Below are positions 46,570 through 58,275 of a stretch of 64,000 nt of DNA, piece after piece. The notes beneath the pieces are model-generated. The model made no database searches. It worked only from the letters and a program-made list of their open reading frames with translations, and had not been told where the DNA came from. Position numbers and translations under genes: made by a program. Every line of letters begins with the position of its first letter. The first letter of the stretch is position 1. Source of the DNA: Basidiobolus meristosporus CBS 931.73 (lineage: Eukaryota; Basidiobolomycota; Basidiobolomycetes; Basidiobolales; Basidiobolaceae); NCBI GenBank assembly GCA_002104905.1, contig MCFE01000171.1, forward strand, positions 79,809-143,808, in the 5' to 3' direction.

Positions 46570-48714
46570 TGTAGTGGGGTCACAGTGACACCTACTGACA
46601 GATGTGCTCATTGCCATATTTTCTACTTCCCTATTTCTCTGCTACACTTATTTTAGTTTTATCCCATTTATCTTACCTGATCAGTACTTTCCCATAAGCC
46701 AGTTGACTATCACAGCTGCTTGCCTTATTGCATAAGTTATCCCTCACTTTATATAAGATTACTATGGGTAAGCAATTCTATATTTGGCAGGGACCCATGC
46801 CAGTTCCTGTGACACATGATCAACCCATTTCATCATCTCTACCATTTCTATACCATACATGGTATCCCTATGTTACACAGGTTTCAGAGTGCTGATTGCT
46901 GATTGGTTCAATATGCTGTGCCTCTTAGAACCTTCCAACACCTACTTAGAGCACTCTTAGCGTACTCAGATGTCATTAAGATTTTCATTGCCCTCCGGTG
47001 TAGTGGTGTATAGGTCCAAGGGAAAGATACGTCCAACACTTCTCAAGTGTTTTGTGTGTAGGATATTCACTGGGTGCAATAACCTCTGGCAAAAGCTTGC
47101 TAGGAATACTTTGGTTCTGTCTCTAATCTAATGTGATGGGGAATTAAGCCACAAGCTTGTCACAGGAAAACTATTGAGCTACAATCCCCAACTTAGTTGG
47201 CCTCTTAACAAAAGTATGTGCTGGGTTCAGCGTCTTTTGAGATGACAATGTACTAAAGCTTCCAAAGCCAAAACAACTGTAAACTCCACCAGCAGGGACT
47301 TGATAAGAATGCAGCTGTGGTCTATAGTTACAAAGACAGAGAAGTATCTTTGCCTGTTCAAGAACAAACTTGGGACAGAATCAAATATAATAAAAGATAC
47401 CTACTCTGAGTATTCCTCACAAGTAGTGCCTCTAAGGTCAGTTGGCTGTCAGCACAGTTTCCTGGGAGTGTCCTGTGGTCAGGGGTTGGAAGTTCAGGTA
47501 GCAGCAGGTAGCAGTGATGACACTAATCAACAAGTTGGTATATTGATAAAAGGGATGATGATTTATTGTAGAGGGATAGCCTCCCTTATATACTTTTCTC
47601 ACTGGCTAAGTGAATACTAATCACGGTGTTCCAGAAGGTTCCAGATATCAATAGAAATCTTAATGACATCAAAATGACCTAAGAATGTTCTAAGTAGGTG
47701 CCAGAAGGTTCTAAGAGGCACAGCACATCCAACCAATCAGGAATCAGTATTCTGAAACCTGTGTAACATGGGGATACCATATATGGTATGGAAATGCTAG
47801 GAATGGTGACACAGGTCGATCATGTGTCACAGGTACTGGCACGGGTACTTGCCTAATATAGAAGTACTTATAGCTAGTACTCTTACATAAAGTGAGGGGT
47901 AACTTATGCAATAAGGTAAGCAGGTGTGATAGTCAACCGGCTTATGGGATAGTACTGATTGGGTAAGACAAATGGGATAAAACTAAAATAAGTGTAGTAG
48001 AGATATAGGGAAGTAGAAAATAAGGGAATGAGCACATCTGTCAGTGGGTGTCACTGTCACCCCACTACACCAGAGCCATCTGGAACACCATGATTAGTAA
48101 TCTCTTAGCCAGTGAGGAAAGTATATAAGGGAGGCAATCCCTCAACAATAAATCATCATCCCTTTTATCAATATACCAACTTGTTGATTAGTGTCATCAC
48201 TGCTACCTGCTGCTACCTGAACTTCCAACCCCTGACCACAGGACACTCCCAGGAAACTGTGCTGACAGCCAACTGACCTTAGAGGCACTACTTGTGAGGA
48301 ATACTCAGAGTAGGTATCTTTTATTATATTTGATTCTTTGCCAAGTTTGTTCTTGAACAGGCAAAGATACTTCTCTGTCTTTGTAACTATAGACCACAGC
48401 TGCATTCTTATCAAGTCCCTGCTGGTGGAGCTTACAGTTGTTTTGACTTTGGAAGCTTTTGTACATTGTCATCTCAAAGGACGCTGAACCCAGCACATAC
48501 TTTTGTTAAGAGGCCAACTATGTTGGGGATTGTAGCTCAATAGTTTTCCTGTGACAAGCATGTGGCTTAATTCCCCATCACATTATATTAGAGACAGAAC
48601 CAAAGTATTCCTAGCAAGCTTTTGCCAGATGTTATTGCACCCAGTGAACACCCTACACACAAAACACTTGGAAGTGTTGGATGTATCTCTCTCTTGGACT
48701 TATACACAACCATA
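46570..48714 (+). repeat. LTR-X copy d, split by copy c
   Basis: The left part 46570-46998 starts TGTAGTGGGGTCACAG; the right part 48070-48714 contains GTATATAAGGGAGGC and ends TACACAACCATA. It is more diverged than copies a and b. It lies in the accessory gene of H3: the gene reads to CACAAGCA on the left and resumes at GTGGTCTGGACC on the right. No clear target duplication was found. Confidence 0.75.
46999..48069 (-). repeat. LTR-X copy c, nested in copy d
   Basis: 1071 bp, TGTAGTGGTGTATAGG ... ACCCCACTACA read on plus, so inverted relative to its host copy. Flanks CCGG (46995-46998) and CCAG (48070-48073) form a 4-bp duplication with one change. Confidence 0.8.
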
Positions 48715-48715
48715 G

Positions 48716-49906
48716 TGGTCTGGACCTGAGAAGTCATGTTGGATCAATTTGAGTTCTTACCAAATGATTTTGGTATGGCCCAAGTGCCTATGTTGAGCCT
48801 TCATATATATATATTTGGACACTACTCATTAAGCTAGCAGAACTAGATACCTCAGAGACTCAACAGGCATGGAAAAACCTCAGTGGAAAGCCTTGGCATG
48901 AGTTCTACATCAAGATGCCAGTGGATGTATGTAAGAAGATATAAAAAGAGAGTATTGAAATCAAGAATGAGCTGAGAGTGAGGGGATTTGATGAGGATGC
49001 CATGCAGGAACAACTTTACACGCAATTTGCCCAGCACAGGCCAGACAGATTGGTTTGTGCCTCTACTATGGGAACCAAAGAGATTTTGAATGAGTTTTTG
49101 CCTCGACTGACTAATGGATTATGTGATATATTAGTAGAGTTAAGTGGCCTCCAAGAGCAATACACACAGGACTCTTCCAGGCAACTGTTCCAGAGTATCA
49201 AACAGAGGGTAAGTGATTACCTTGAGGAATCAGAAGGTGAGCTTCAAGAGGAGGAATACAGACCGCAAGCAACAGCATCTTGATCACACCAGCATGCCTT
49301 GCTGGATTCCTTACCATCCCTTGCAACTTCAGTGTGCCAGTTCATGTTAGTCCAAACTATGCCAGCACCCTTCACAAGAGCACACCACATTGAGTCAACA
49401 CATGTCAGGTCAATAAACACGCTTCAGAGCAAAACCACCAGAGCTTGCCAAACTGGTAATTTAGACACAAGTCCATTGGAGCAAACCAAGTTACATTAGC
49501 AAGTGTCATCACATCAAACTCAGCCAAGGGCAATGCCAGGGCATCAAGTTGCACTTGCATGTGCTATTACACCTGACCATCAGCAAGTTTCTTCTGGTGA
49601 ACTGACTGGTGATGACCCACATGAAGTGCCTCCACCACCAGAGCCTTTGGTAAGTAAAAAGCACTTCAGCACATAGCACCACAGGCCAGCTTAGTGACAT
49701 TATCCCAAGCAATCAAGCATTGCCAAACTGCAGCATTGCACTTGTCAACTAAGAGGCAAAATACTTACTATAAGTACAGAAGTAGCCAAGAGGATAGTCA
49801 ACCAGTAGGTAACTTAGGTGTGCAAAGTGAATCCTTACCAAATACCTCAGTAGTAGTCCCTGTGAGAAAAAACCTAGGAGAAGATGATGTAATTGCATGG
49901 AATTAG
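48716..49906 (+). pseudogene. H3 accessory protein gene
   Basis: Counterpart of the H2 minus-strand gene. It reads ...DTSETQQAWKNLSGKPWHEF at about 48840-48910, with CAA where H2 and H4 have TGA. Long open pieces lie at 48978-49283 (MRGFDEDAMQEQLYTQF) and 49694-49906 (ends GVQSESLPNTSVVVPVRKN). Several stops and frame changes separate them, so it is not functional. Confidence 0.75.
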
Positions 49907-50629
49907 TATTATTTGTCCTGATCTAAGCCATGTACTTTTGTTACAATACAAATGGAGCCATTGCAAATCAGTGATCACTAAATTTTTGATACAAGCAATA
50001 TCAAGATTGTCTCACATTTGAAAGAGAACCCCTATAAATAAACACCCTGCATATATATACATCATCTGTTACACCAGTGCAGCCATTTAATCTGTATTGC
50101 ACCTATTCAATTGGCTACATTATAGCTATGATACCTTGTCCAATCTTTAAGATCAGGGATTTATAGCTCAATGGGCAAAATAGGATATTTGATGGCAAAT
50201 CAGGTAGCTTGTTTAGTAGTCAATGAGCCAAATGGGGGCTGCCAGCTGCAGGATACTTTTGGACTAGTCAACCATGGAGATATCATCCAATTGGAGTGAT
50301 GGTAACCAAAATGGCAAGTATCAGTGTAGCTTATGTTATGATATGCATTTATTTACATTTACATTAGAGAAACATATTCAAATACTGTATTTTACCTACC
50401 ATATTAGCAATATCCACCTGTCCATGTGATGCAAACATTACAAGCTGGCACAATCATCTGTACCAACCTCATTGTGTAAGATTGCGCAATAATGTGTGAG
50501 AACATTGCACATGGTGCAAAATTGTACAAGAGCAATTCTGCCTACTGGTAGCTATAATATTGTGCCTGATTGTTCTTAGAGACTGCAGATTGCGCCACTT
50601 GCCCTGGCACAGTACAATAGAACAAGTCT

Positions 50630-51340
50630 AATGCTTTTATATCACTTTTCTGTCAATACCAATGCAATGTTAGAACAATCTTGTATTTGCAACATTGCAC
50701 CTAATAAGCCATTATAGTAAAACTTCTATTTTACCAGATTCTTAGGTGCTCCAAGTGTCTCCAAAGGCATATGGGTGTCTTTTGCACTATCCCAAAAAGC
50801 TCCTTGATGACAGGTCAGAGGAGTAACTGCTGATAGTAGGTGCAGCAAGTAATAGCCAATCAATAGAGGGAAAATGTCACTGATAGAAGGAATGATTTAT
50901 CAATGAGGGGTTGAGTTGCCTAAGATGCTTTTTCTGATTGCTAAGTAATTAGTAATGGCAAGGTTGTAGAGAATCCAGACATCAGTGAAAATCTTGATGA
51001 GATCACTCTGAGTTAAAAATACTCCCAGAGGGTCCTGGAAAGTGCTAAAAGGCACAGCACATCCTGCCAATTGTGGACCAGTAGTGCAAAGCCTGTGAAA
51101 CATAGAGATACCGCATGCTGTATTAAATGCTTGGGACAGTAAGACTGACTTAGGTGATGTATCATGGGTATTTATGCAGGTAGTTGCCTAATGTAGATAC
51201 ATATATGCATTAGAAAGCTGAATAACATCTGGGATAACTAATGCTAATAACTAAGCAGGGTTGACATCATATGGGCATAATGCTAATGGTATGGGCAGAG
51301 AAGAATGGAATCTCACTGATAAGAAAAAATATTGAAAAGT
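50630..51340 (-). repeat. Old LTR-X-like repeat
   Basis: From about 50880 it aligns on the minus strand with LTR-X (blocks AATGATTTATCAATGAGGGG, AAGGCACAGCACATCC, GGTAGTTGCCTAATGTAGA), with many changes and no clear ends. The part 50630-50880 is shared almost unchanged with 56238-56490. Confidence 0.55.
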
Positions 51341-51664
51341 TCACCATGATAGCTGAATGGATAAGCTTGTTTGTGGGAAGTAAGTTTACCCTGCCACACT
51401 GCAAGCTGAACATAATGCTCAGACAGATGGGAATGTAGCAAACATAGTACCTTTAGTTGCAGACCAGCAAGTGGCTGCAATAACATGACCAGCACCCATA
51501 TTAGCAAGCATGTTGTTAGCTGATGCCAAAGCATTAATGAAGAAATTAAATGCAGTGGCTTTTAGGATAGATGTAACAGCCCAGGGAAGGCAGGATATAA
51601 TATAGCAACAGGGTAAGCAGATAAAATGTGTAATGCATTTACTATCCTAGGTAGAGAAAACATT
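51341..51664. other. Unassigned 324 bp between the old LTR-X-like repeat and the fold-back element
   Basis: No gene supported. An ORF at 51313-51534 (minus) shows no domain. It is probably part of the same old element that continues on the other side of the fold-back insertion. Confidence 0.4.
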
Positions 51665-52398
51665 AGACTTGTTCCGTTGGATAGTGCCACATTGAGCCAT
51701 GAGTGCCACATGATGCCATAGTGTGCCAGAGAGGCCAAGTGAGCCTATACTTGGCCACAGAGTGTGAAACATGTATCTGCATCTTCATGCAAAGCAGCCC
51801 CTGTGTTTCACCTATGATGCAGGAGAAAATCCATTTTTTGACGTTTTTTTGTGAATCAATGTTATGCAGGATGTGTAAGAGCACAGAAGAACTGAAGACA
51901 TGCATCAGGTACTCCATACCCATGGCACTCTGAATCTAGCTCCTGTGGCTTGTAACATGTCACAACAATGCATGGCACTATCTTGGTCCACTGGTACTAT
52001 CTGGCACTATATTTAATTATTAGCCCTAAAGTAAGATCTATACAAAGCACTTATAGTGCCAGATAGTACCAGTGGACCAAGATAGTGCCATGCATTGTTG
52101 TGACTTGTTACAAGCCACAGGAGCTAGATTCAGAGTGCCATGGGTATTAAGTACCAAATGCATATCTGCAATCCTTTTGTGCTCTTACACATCCTGCACA
52201 ACATTGACCTAAAAAAAAAGGTCAAAAAATGGATTTTCTCCAACACAATTGGTGAAACACAGGGGCTGCTTTGCATGAAGATGCAGATCTATGTTTCACA
52301 CACTGTGGCCAGGTAGAGGCTCACTTGGCCTCCCTGGCACACTATGGCATCATTTGGCACTCATGGCTCAATGTGGCACTATCCAACGGAACAAGTCT
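51665..52398. mobile_element. Fold-back MITE with 346-nt arms and Harbinger ends
   Basis: Starts AGACTTGTTCCGTTGGATAG and ends with its reverse complement. The left arm 51665-52010 and right arm 52053-52398 are inverted copies of equal length with a 42-bp loop (52011-52052). The terminal 25 bp match the Harbinger TIR of H2 and H7, so the Harbinger transposase should recognise it. The flanks are ATT and AAT. It has no coding capacity. Confidence 0.88.
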
Positions 52399-52818
52399 AA
52401 TATCTTTGTTGCAAAGAAGGCACTCAAATTACTCAATGTTGCAGCCATAAATTCAGCCATTACCCTGTGTAATAGTAAAGATATATCTTACAGTATTTGA
52501 AGCACAAAACAGTGCCCAAAGACAAAACCCACTGAAGTTCCTATCACAGCATAGGAGGGAGAAACTGTGGTTTTTATACCAAAGCTGCAAAATCCAAAGA
52601 CATTTAAGATTTGTGAAGGTGTTGAGTGCAATGATGAAGAGTGGGCTTATATTCAAGAGGCTCTACAAAGTCTGTTCCACCATCACCTTAAGGCTGGCAT
52701 ACTATGGGACCATCAGGAACATAAGGCAAAGCAGAATGTGCTTGACTTATTCCATGAGCATTATTCTGGAATCAAACAAGCAAATAGATTTTGGGCCAGC
52801 ATTGATACACTTAGATAG
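52399..52818 (+). other. Unrecognised coding-like fragment, cut by H4
   Basis: The plus frame 52567-52818 (84 codons, ...KICEGVECNDEEWAYIQEALQSLFHHHLKAGILWDHQEH) is open up to the H4 insertion. A similar style of sequence resumes at 57434-57826. Together these may be an old retroelement gene with its LTR at 57821. I do not recognise the protein. Confidence 0.35.
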
Positions 52819-53098
52819 TAGACTTGTTCTGTTGGATAGTGCAACATAGTGCCAGCCTGTTTATAGTGCCAGATCAATCCAGCACCCTAAGGCACTATCT
52901 GGCACTATAATTTCTACCATGATGCCAGTGGTATGATACAGTTACTGGTAATTTTACTCAATCTTACTTATGTTGCTCAGAATAGTGCTTTACTTGCCTT
53001 ATTTACTCTTCAAAATGCTCCAGACACATTTCTCTCAATGGATGTCTTCTTGTATGAGCATACTGTGCATTAATAAGTATCTTAACTATTTTACCTAT

Positions 53099-53929
53099 TC
53101 AGCTGTTTTCACCTATATATGACTTTCCTCTGCATTTACCTGCCAATATGCTGAATCTCTTCAGATATCCAAATGTGTGCTCTACCCTCACTCTGAAATG
53201 ATTAAATATCTCATTGTAGAGCTTCTGCTTCCTGCTAAGCACACCATTGCTTGGCTTCCTATACGCTGTAATACATCCTAATCTCTGACAATCCTCTCCT
53301 GTATAGGCTAAGTCTGCCATACATTTCTCCCCTCTACAGAATTCAGGATGATTCTCTACCCAGAGTGCTTAGTCATGCCTATTTCAAGCAAATGGCCCAC
53401 TAAACCAGATGATGTTACCCTCAATGTCAGACAGTGCTTGAAACTTCACACAGTGTGCCTTGTACTTGCCTGAATAAAAGTGCCTCTGCCCTCTAGAAGT
53501 TCTGTTAATCCTCACTGGGAAGGTACCCAAAATACTCCTGATATGGAACCTGTTGCTGAACACTCTGGGATATGGAGGTCTATTGGAGCTTCTGAACCTA
53601 GTATTCTGAGCTTGCTCTAAGTCATTCATACACTCTGCAAGGTGGTTCTCCATTGCTGTCAGCTGGGAATGACAGCTTCTAGGACATTTGTTACCATGGA
53701 TGGTGGGATGAAACCTTGTAGGGCAATAGTTCTTGTAATAGCAGAGAAGCTTGACAAGGGTTCTCCTTGAGTAGATTGGGGTTGATGGTCCGCAGTACTT
53801 GGAATAGATCTCCTCTAGTGTGTCAAAAGGAAATTCAGTGGTAGTGATGGGATTGGTGAGAAAAGACCATTCAGATGAGTAAGTCATATTAAAATTGGTG
53901 GATGATTGGATGGAGGCAGTTTGAATCAA
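53099..53929 (-). pseudogene. H4 transposase, stop in the HDK motif
   Basis: Open from 53929 to 53384 and again from 53320 to 53099. Between them HDKALW reads CAT GAC TAA, replacing the Lys after the second catalytic Asp, and the flanking bases differ from H2. The same TAA is present in H7. Before the stop the protein matches H2 closely (MTYSSEWSFLTNPITTTEFPFD). Confidence 0.88.
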
Positions 53930-54246
53930 TTTAGCACAATCTGCGTTATTTATCTGATTTTTAATGTATTATGATTAAATCTTCATCAATTGCCATGGAT
54001 CTTATTGTTATGTTGCAAAAATCATCCGCAAACAATGCCTTGGTACTTTTGGTGATGCTTTACTCATAGGTCTATAATCAAATAGGAAATCTGCAATTGA
54101 TGTGATCTGATCCATGTCAATGCAATCCAAGATGCATCATGCATAATATACGGAAAATTTAACAATCACATTAGTTTTCATATATATTTCATATAAGACA
54201 AGGTTGATGCCAATATACTGCTGTATAAGTTTCCAAATCTGTTGCT

Positions 54247-55496
54247 ATGGTCCCCATACCAAGTCTCAACTCATCTTTAGTACAGCCCAGACACAACCCA
54301 TCCCCCAGCTCACAAGCATGGTCTGGACCGGAAAAGTTAATGTTGGATCTGTTTGAGTTCTTGCCAAATTATATTAGTATGGCCCAAGTGTCTATGATGA
54401 GCCTTCACACAGATATTTGGGCACTACTGATTAATCTAGCAGAAATAGATACCTCAGAGAGTTGACAAAGATGGAAGAATCTGAGTAGAAAGCTGTGGCA
54501 TGAGTTCCACATCAAGATGCCAGCCAATGTATGTAAGAAGATATATAACAAGACAAGTATTGAAATCAAGAATGCGCTGACAGTGAGGGGATTTGATGAA
54601 GAAGCCATGCAGGAACAATTTCACATGCAATTTGCATGGTACGGGACAGACACGTCCATTTGTGCCTCAACTTTGGGAACCAAAGAGATTTTGTATGAGT
54701 TTTTGCCTGAAATGACTAATGTACTACGTGATATAATAGTAGAGCTAAGTGGCTTCCAAGAGCAATATACACAGGACTCATCCAGGCAACAGCTTCAGAG
54801 TATCAGATAGAGGCTAAGTGAATACCTTGACAAATCATATGGTGAGCTTCAGGAGGAAGAATACAGACCGCAAGCAACATTGTCCTGATGGTGTCAGCAT
54901 GCCTTGCTGAATTCCTTACCATCTCTTTCAACTACAGCATGCCAGTGCACGTCAGTCCAGACTATGCCAACACCTGTTACCAGAACGCCCCACATTGGGT
55001 CAACATGCGTCAGGTCAATGCACACACTTCAGAGCAAAACTACCAGAACTTGCCAAACTGCTCATTTACACACATAAGTCCATTGGAGCAGACCAAGTTA
55101 TGTTAACATGCAGCATCACATCAAACTCAGCCAAGGGCCATCTCAACACGTCAAGTTGCACCTGCATGTGCCTTTTTGCCTGACCATCAGCAAGCTACTT
55201 CTGGTGAACTGACTGATGAAGACCAACATGAAGTGCCTCAACCACTAGAGCCCTTGGCAAGTAAAATTACACATCAGCGCATGGGACTCCAGGCAGGTTC
55301 AGTTGGTTCAGGTGGAGCAATTCAGCATGGCCAAGCTGCAGCATTGCACTCATCAACTAGGAGGCAAAATACTGACTACTAATACACAAGTAGCCAAGAT
55401 GATAGTCAGCCAGGAAGTAGTATAGGTGTGCAAAGTGAGTCACTTCCAAATGCTTCAGTAATAATCCCTGTGAGAAAGAAACCCAGGAGAAGATAA
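54247..55496 (+). pseudogene. H4 accessory protein gene
   Basis: Begins MVPIPSLNSSLVQP, then TGA after DTSES exactly as in H2. Continues WKNLSRKLWHEFHIKMPANVCKKIYNKTSIEIKNALTVRGFDEEAMQEQF to about 54810, with further breaks, and ends RKKPRRR at 55496. Without the two LTR-X insertions it gives the native gene length of about 1250 bp. Confidence 0.75.
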
Positions 55497-56237
55497 TGCA
55501 ATTGCTTTGAATTGCTATTATTTGTAAAGATCCCATCATCCCATTTTTTTTGCAATCCAAATTGAGCCATTGCAAATCAGTGATCATCAAATTTTTGATA
55601 TAAGTAATATCAAGGTTGTCTCACATCTGAGACTGAACCCCTATAAATAAACACCCTGCATATATATATCATCTGTAATACCAGTGCAGCTATTGGATCT
55701 GTGTTGCACCTACCTGATTGCTTGCGTGCTAGTTATGACACCTTGTCCAATCACTAGGATCAGGGATTTACTTGCTCAATGGGCAAAATGGGATATTTGT
55801 CAGCAAATCACGTAGCTTGTTTAGTAATCAATGAGCCAATTGGGGGCTGCCAGCTTCAGGATACTTTTGACCCAATTAACCACTGCGATACCGTCCAATT
55901 GGAGTGATGGTAACCAAAATGGTAAGTTTCAGTATAGTTTATAGTGTGATACACATTTATTTCCATTTACATTAGAGAAACATATCCAAATACTGTATTT
56001 TACCTACCATATTCGCAATATCCACCTGTCCATGTGATGCAAACATTACAAGCTGGCACAATCATCTGTACCAACCTCATTGTGTAAGATTGTGCAATAA
56101 TGTGTGAGAACATCCCACATGGTGCAAAATTGTACAAGAGCAATTCTGCCTACTGGTAGCTATAATATTGTGCCTGATTGTTCTTAGAGACTGCAGATTG
56201 CGCCACTTGCCCTGGCACAGTACAATAGAACAAGTCT

Positions 56238-56805
56238 AATGCTTTTATATTACTTTTCTGTCAGTACCAATGCAATGTTAGAACAATCTTGTATTTGCAA
56301 CATTGCACCTGATAAGCCATTATAGTAAAAACTTCTATTTTACCAGATTCTTAGGTGTTCCAAGTGTCTCCAAAGGCATATGGGTGTCTTTTGCACTATC
56401 CCAAAAAGCTCGTTGATGACAGGTCAGAGGAGTAACTGCTGATAGTAGGTGCAGCAAGTAATAGCTAATCAATAGAGGGAAAATGTTACTGATAGTAGGG
56501 AACAAGTTGCAAACCTGTCCAAGAACAATCCTGCTTTCTAGTAGCTACAATATTGCACCCAATTGTTCTTTACAACCACGGATGGTGCTGCATGCCCTGG
56601 CACAGTACAATGGAACAATTCTAGTATCTCTGGACAAACATTAACTATCAAAGGCTGAAGAACAAGGGTACCATGACAAAAACCAGTGGCTTCCTCCTGA
56701 GCCTATTGAAGTAGGGGGGAGAACTCTAAAGCAGCATCAAAGAAACATCTGGTAGCTAGAAGAGTGCCAATAAGGGACAAGCTGAAAGACAGATGTACCA
56801 GCACA
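56238..56805. repeat. Mixed repeat tract with a second Harbinger end
   Basis: 56238-56490 is a near copy of 50630-50880. From 56500 to 56637 a decayed Harbinger right end follows, ending ACAATGGAACAATTCT. The rest is unassigned. Confidence 0.6.
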
Positions 56806-57357
56806 ACACTTTTAATATACCAACTTGTTGACTAGTGTGATCACTGCTACCTGTTGCTATCTGAGCTTCCAACCCCAGATCACAGGACACTCCCAGGAAA
56901 CCACACTGACAGCCAACAGACCTTGGAAGCACTACTTGTGAGGAATACTCAGAGAATGTATCTTTTATTATATTTGATTTGTTCCCAAGTTTGTTCTTGT
57001 ACAGGCAATGATACTTTTCTGTCTTTGTAACTATTGACCACAACTGCATTCTTATCAAGTCCCTGCTGGTGGAGTTTACAATTCCTTTGGCTTTGGAATC
57101 TTAGTACACTGTCATCTCAAAGGATACTAAACCCAGCACATACTTTGTTAGGAGGCCAACTAAGTTGGGGATTGTAGCTCAATAGTTTTCCCTTGACAAG
57201 CATGTGGCTTAATTCCCCATCACATTAGATTAGAGACAGAACCCAAGTATTCCTAGCAATCTTTTGCCAGAGGTTATTGCACCCAGTGAATGCCCCACAC
57301 AAAAAACACTTGGGAAGTGTTGCACATATCTCACCCTTGGACCTATACACCACCACA
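56806..57357 (+). repeat. LTR-X copy e, 5'-truncated
   Basis: Matches the right half of LTR-Xa from about 41415 on (CTTTTAATATACCAACTTG) and ends TATACACCACCACA. The TATA region and left half are missing. Confidence 0.8.
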
Positions 57358-57433
57358 CTGTAAGCCTGGAACAAACTGAATCCCAGAATAGCCAAGAATA
57401 ATTACCTACAAGAAAACAGCTGTTTTCACTAAA

Positions 57434-57826
57434 GTTGGAAGCACAGCTAGTTGAACTACACTCTAGCAAGGTAAATCAGTGTGTAAAGAAAGGCAAGGTG
57501 TCTATTGCAGCCTCAACTTCCTCCATTGTTGACAGAGTGAAGATCGCACTGACAGACAAGGCTATAACATCAAGAACTCAAAAGACAATCCAAAGACCTC
57601 AGTGCAATTTTGGACATTAATAGGCACATCAAGAGGTTGCAGCACTTCTTCAAGAGCAGTGCTCAAGAAAGTGCACTCAAATATTGCAAGGATTTCTTGC
57701 AAAGACTGGAAGATGAGGTGCTATACCCTGCAGTGCCAGCTGAAGACCAGGATGTGTGGGAACCAGTGAATGAACAGTGGCATAAGACATTGGGTTCCAG
57801 CTGGATTGATGGAAACAGAGTGTAAC
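57434..57826 (+). pseudogene. Unrecognised coding-like fragment before LTR5
   Basis: Two overlapping plus frames (57435-57620 and 57610-57825) read as one broken protein ending KTLGSSWIDGNRV just before an LTR-like start. It contains RVKIALTDKAITSRTQKTIQR and HIKRLQHFFKSSAQESALKYCKDFLQRLEDE. The position directly before a purine-rich run and TGTAACA suggests the 3' end of a retroelement gene. Confidence 0.4.
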
Positions 57827-58275
57827 AGCCAAAATACTTATTGAGTGAAGGATTTTAATGGAGTTACTTTTTGAGTGTGAGGTTGCACATAATGTTAGTG
57901 TAGGGTATAATGACTTGTATAGGTTAATAGAACTGGTAATTGAGATACAACAGAAATTTTGATGGAAATGAACCAATGAGTATGCATAAAAAGTAACAAA
58001 ATTGGCTGAATCAGGTGTTACAAAGTTAGAAAAAAATCTAATAGCCAACCAATAGAACAGATGTCAAAGGTGATCCTGGATCTGTGATCTGAATGTGAGA
58101 CATTTGGCCAAGAACCTGTTGCAATTTAAGAAGTGATTTGGATACAAAGAACTAATAGCTGAACTGTTGTTTATACATAAAGTTGATCAGTATATATACC
58201 TTTGTAGAGGTAATACAGCTAAGCTGTAACACTGAGTAAGGAGGGTTTCTTAACATTCAGGAGCATTCTGTAACA
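57821..58275 (+). repeat. Possible LTR (family LTR5)
   Basis: TGTAACAGCC ... CATTCTGTAACA, 455 bp, with AGTATATATACC (about 58188) as a TATA-like box. A purine-rich run, GATGGAAACAGAG, precedes it, as expected for a 3' LTR. No flanking duplication and no second copy were found. Confidence 0.5.

Larger units (their letters stand above)
39482..50629 (-). mobile_element. Harbinger copy H3, host for H2 and LTR-X insertions
   Basis: The pieces are 39482-39672, 45266-46569 and 48715-50629. The left end AGGCTTGTT is a decayed form of AGACTTGTTCC; the right end is GAACAAGTCT. The transposase is on the minus strand and the accessory gene on the plus strand, the mirror image of H2. H2 has inserted between 39672 and 45266, and an LTR-X pair between 46570 and 48714. 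The transposase has a 2-bp deletion, so it is inactive. Confidence 0.85.
52820..56237 (-). mobile_element. Harbinger copy H4
   Basis: 3418 bp, AGACTTGTTCTGTTGG to ATAGAACAAGTCT, uninterrupted, so it shows the native size of the element. Transposase on minus, accessory gene on plus. The flanks AGT and AAT differ by one base. Both genes carry stops. Confidence 0.88.
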
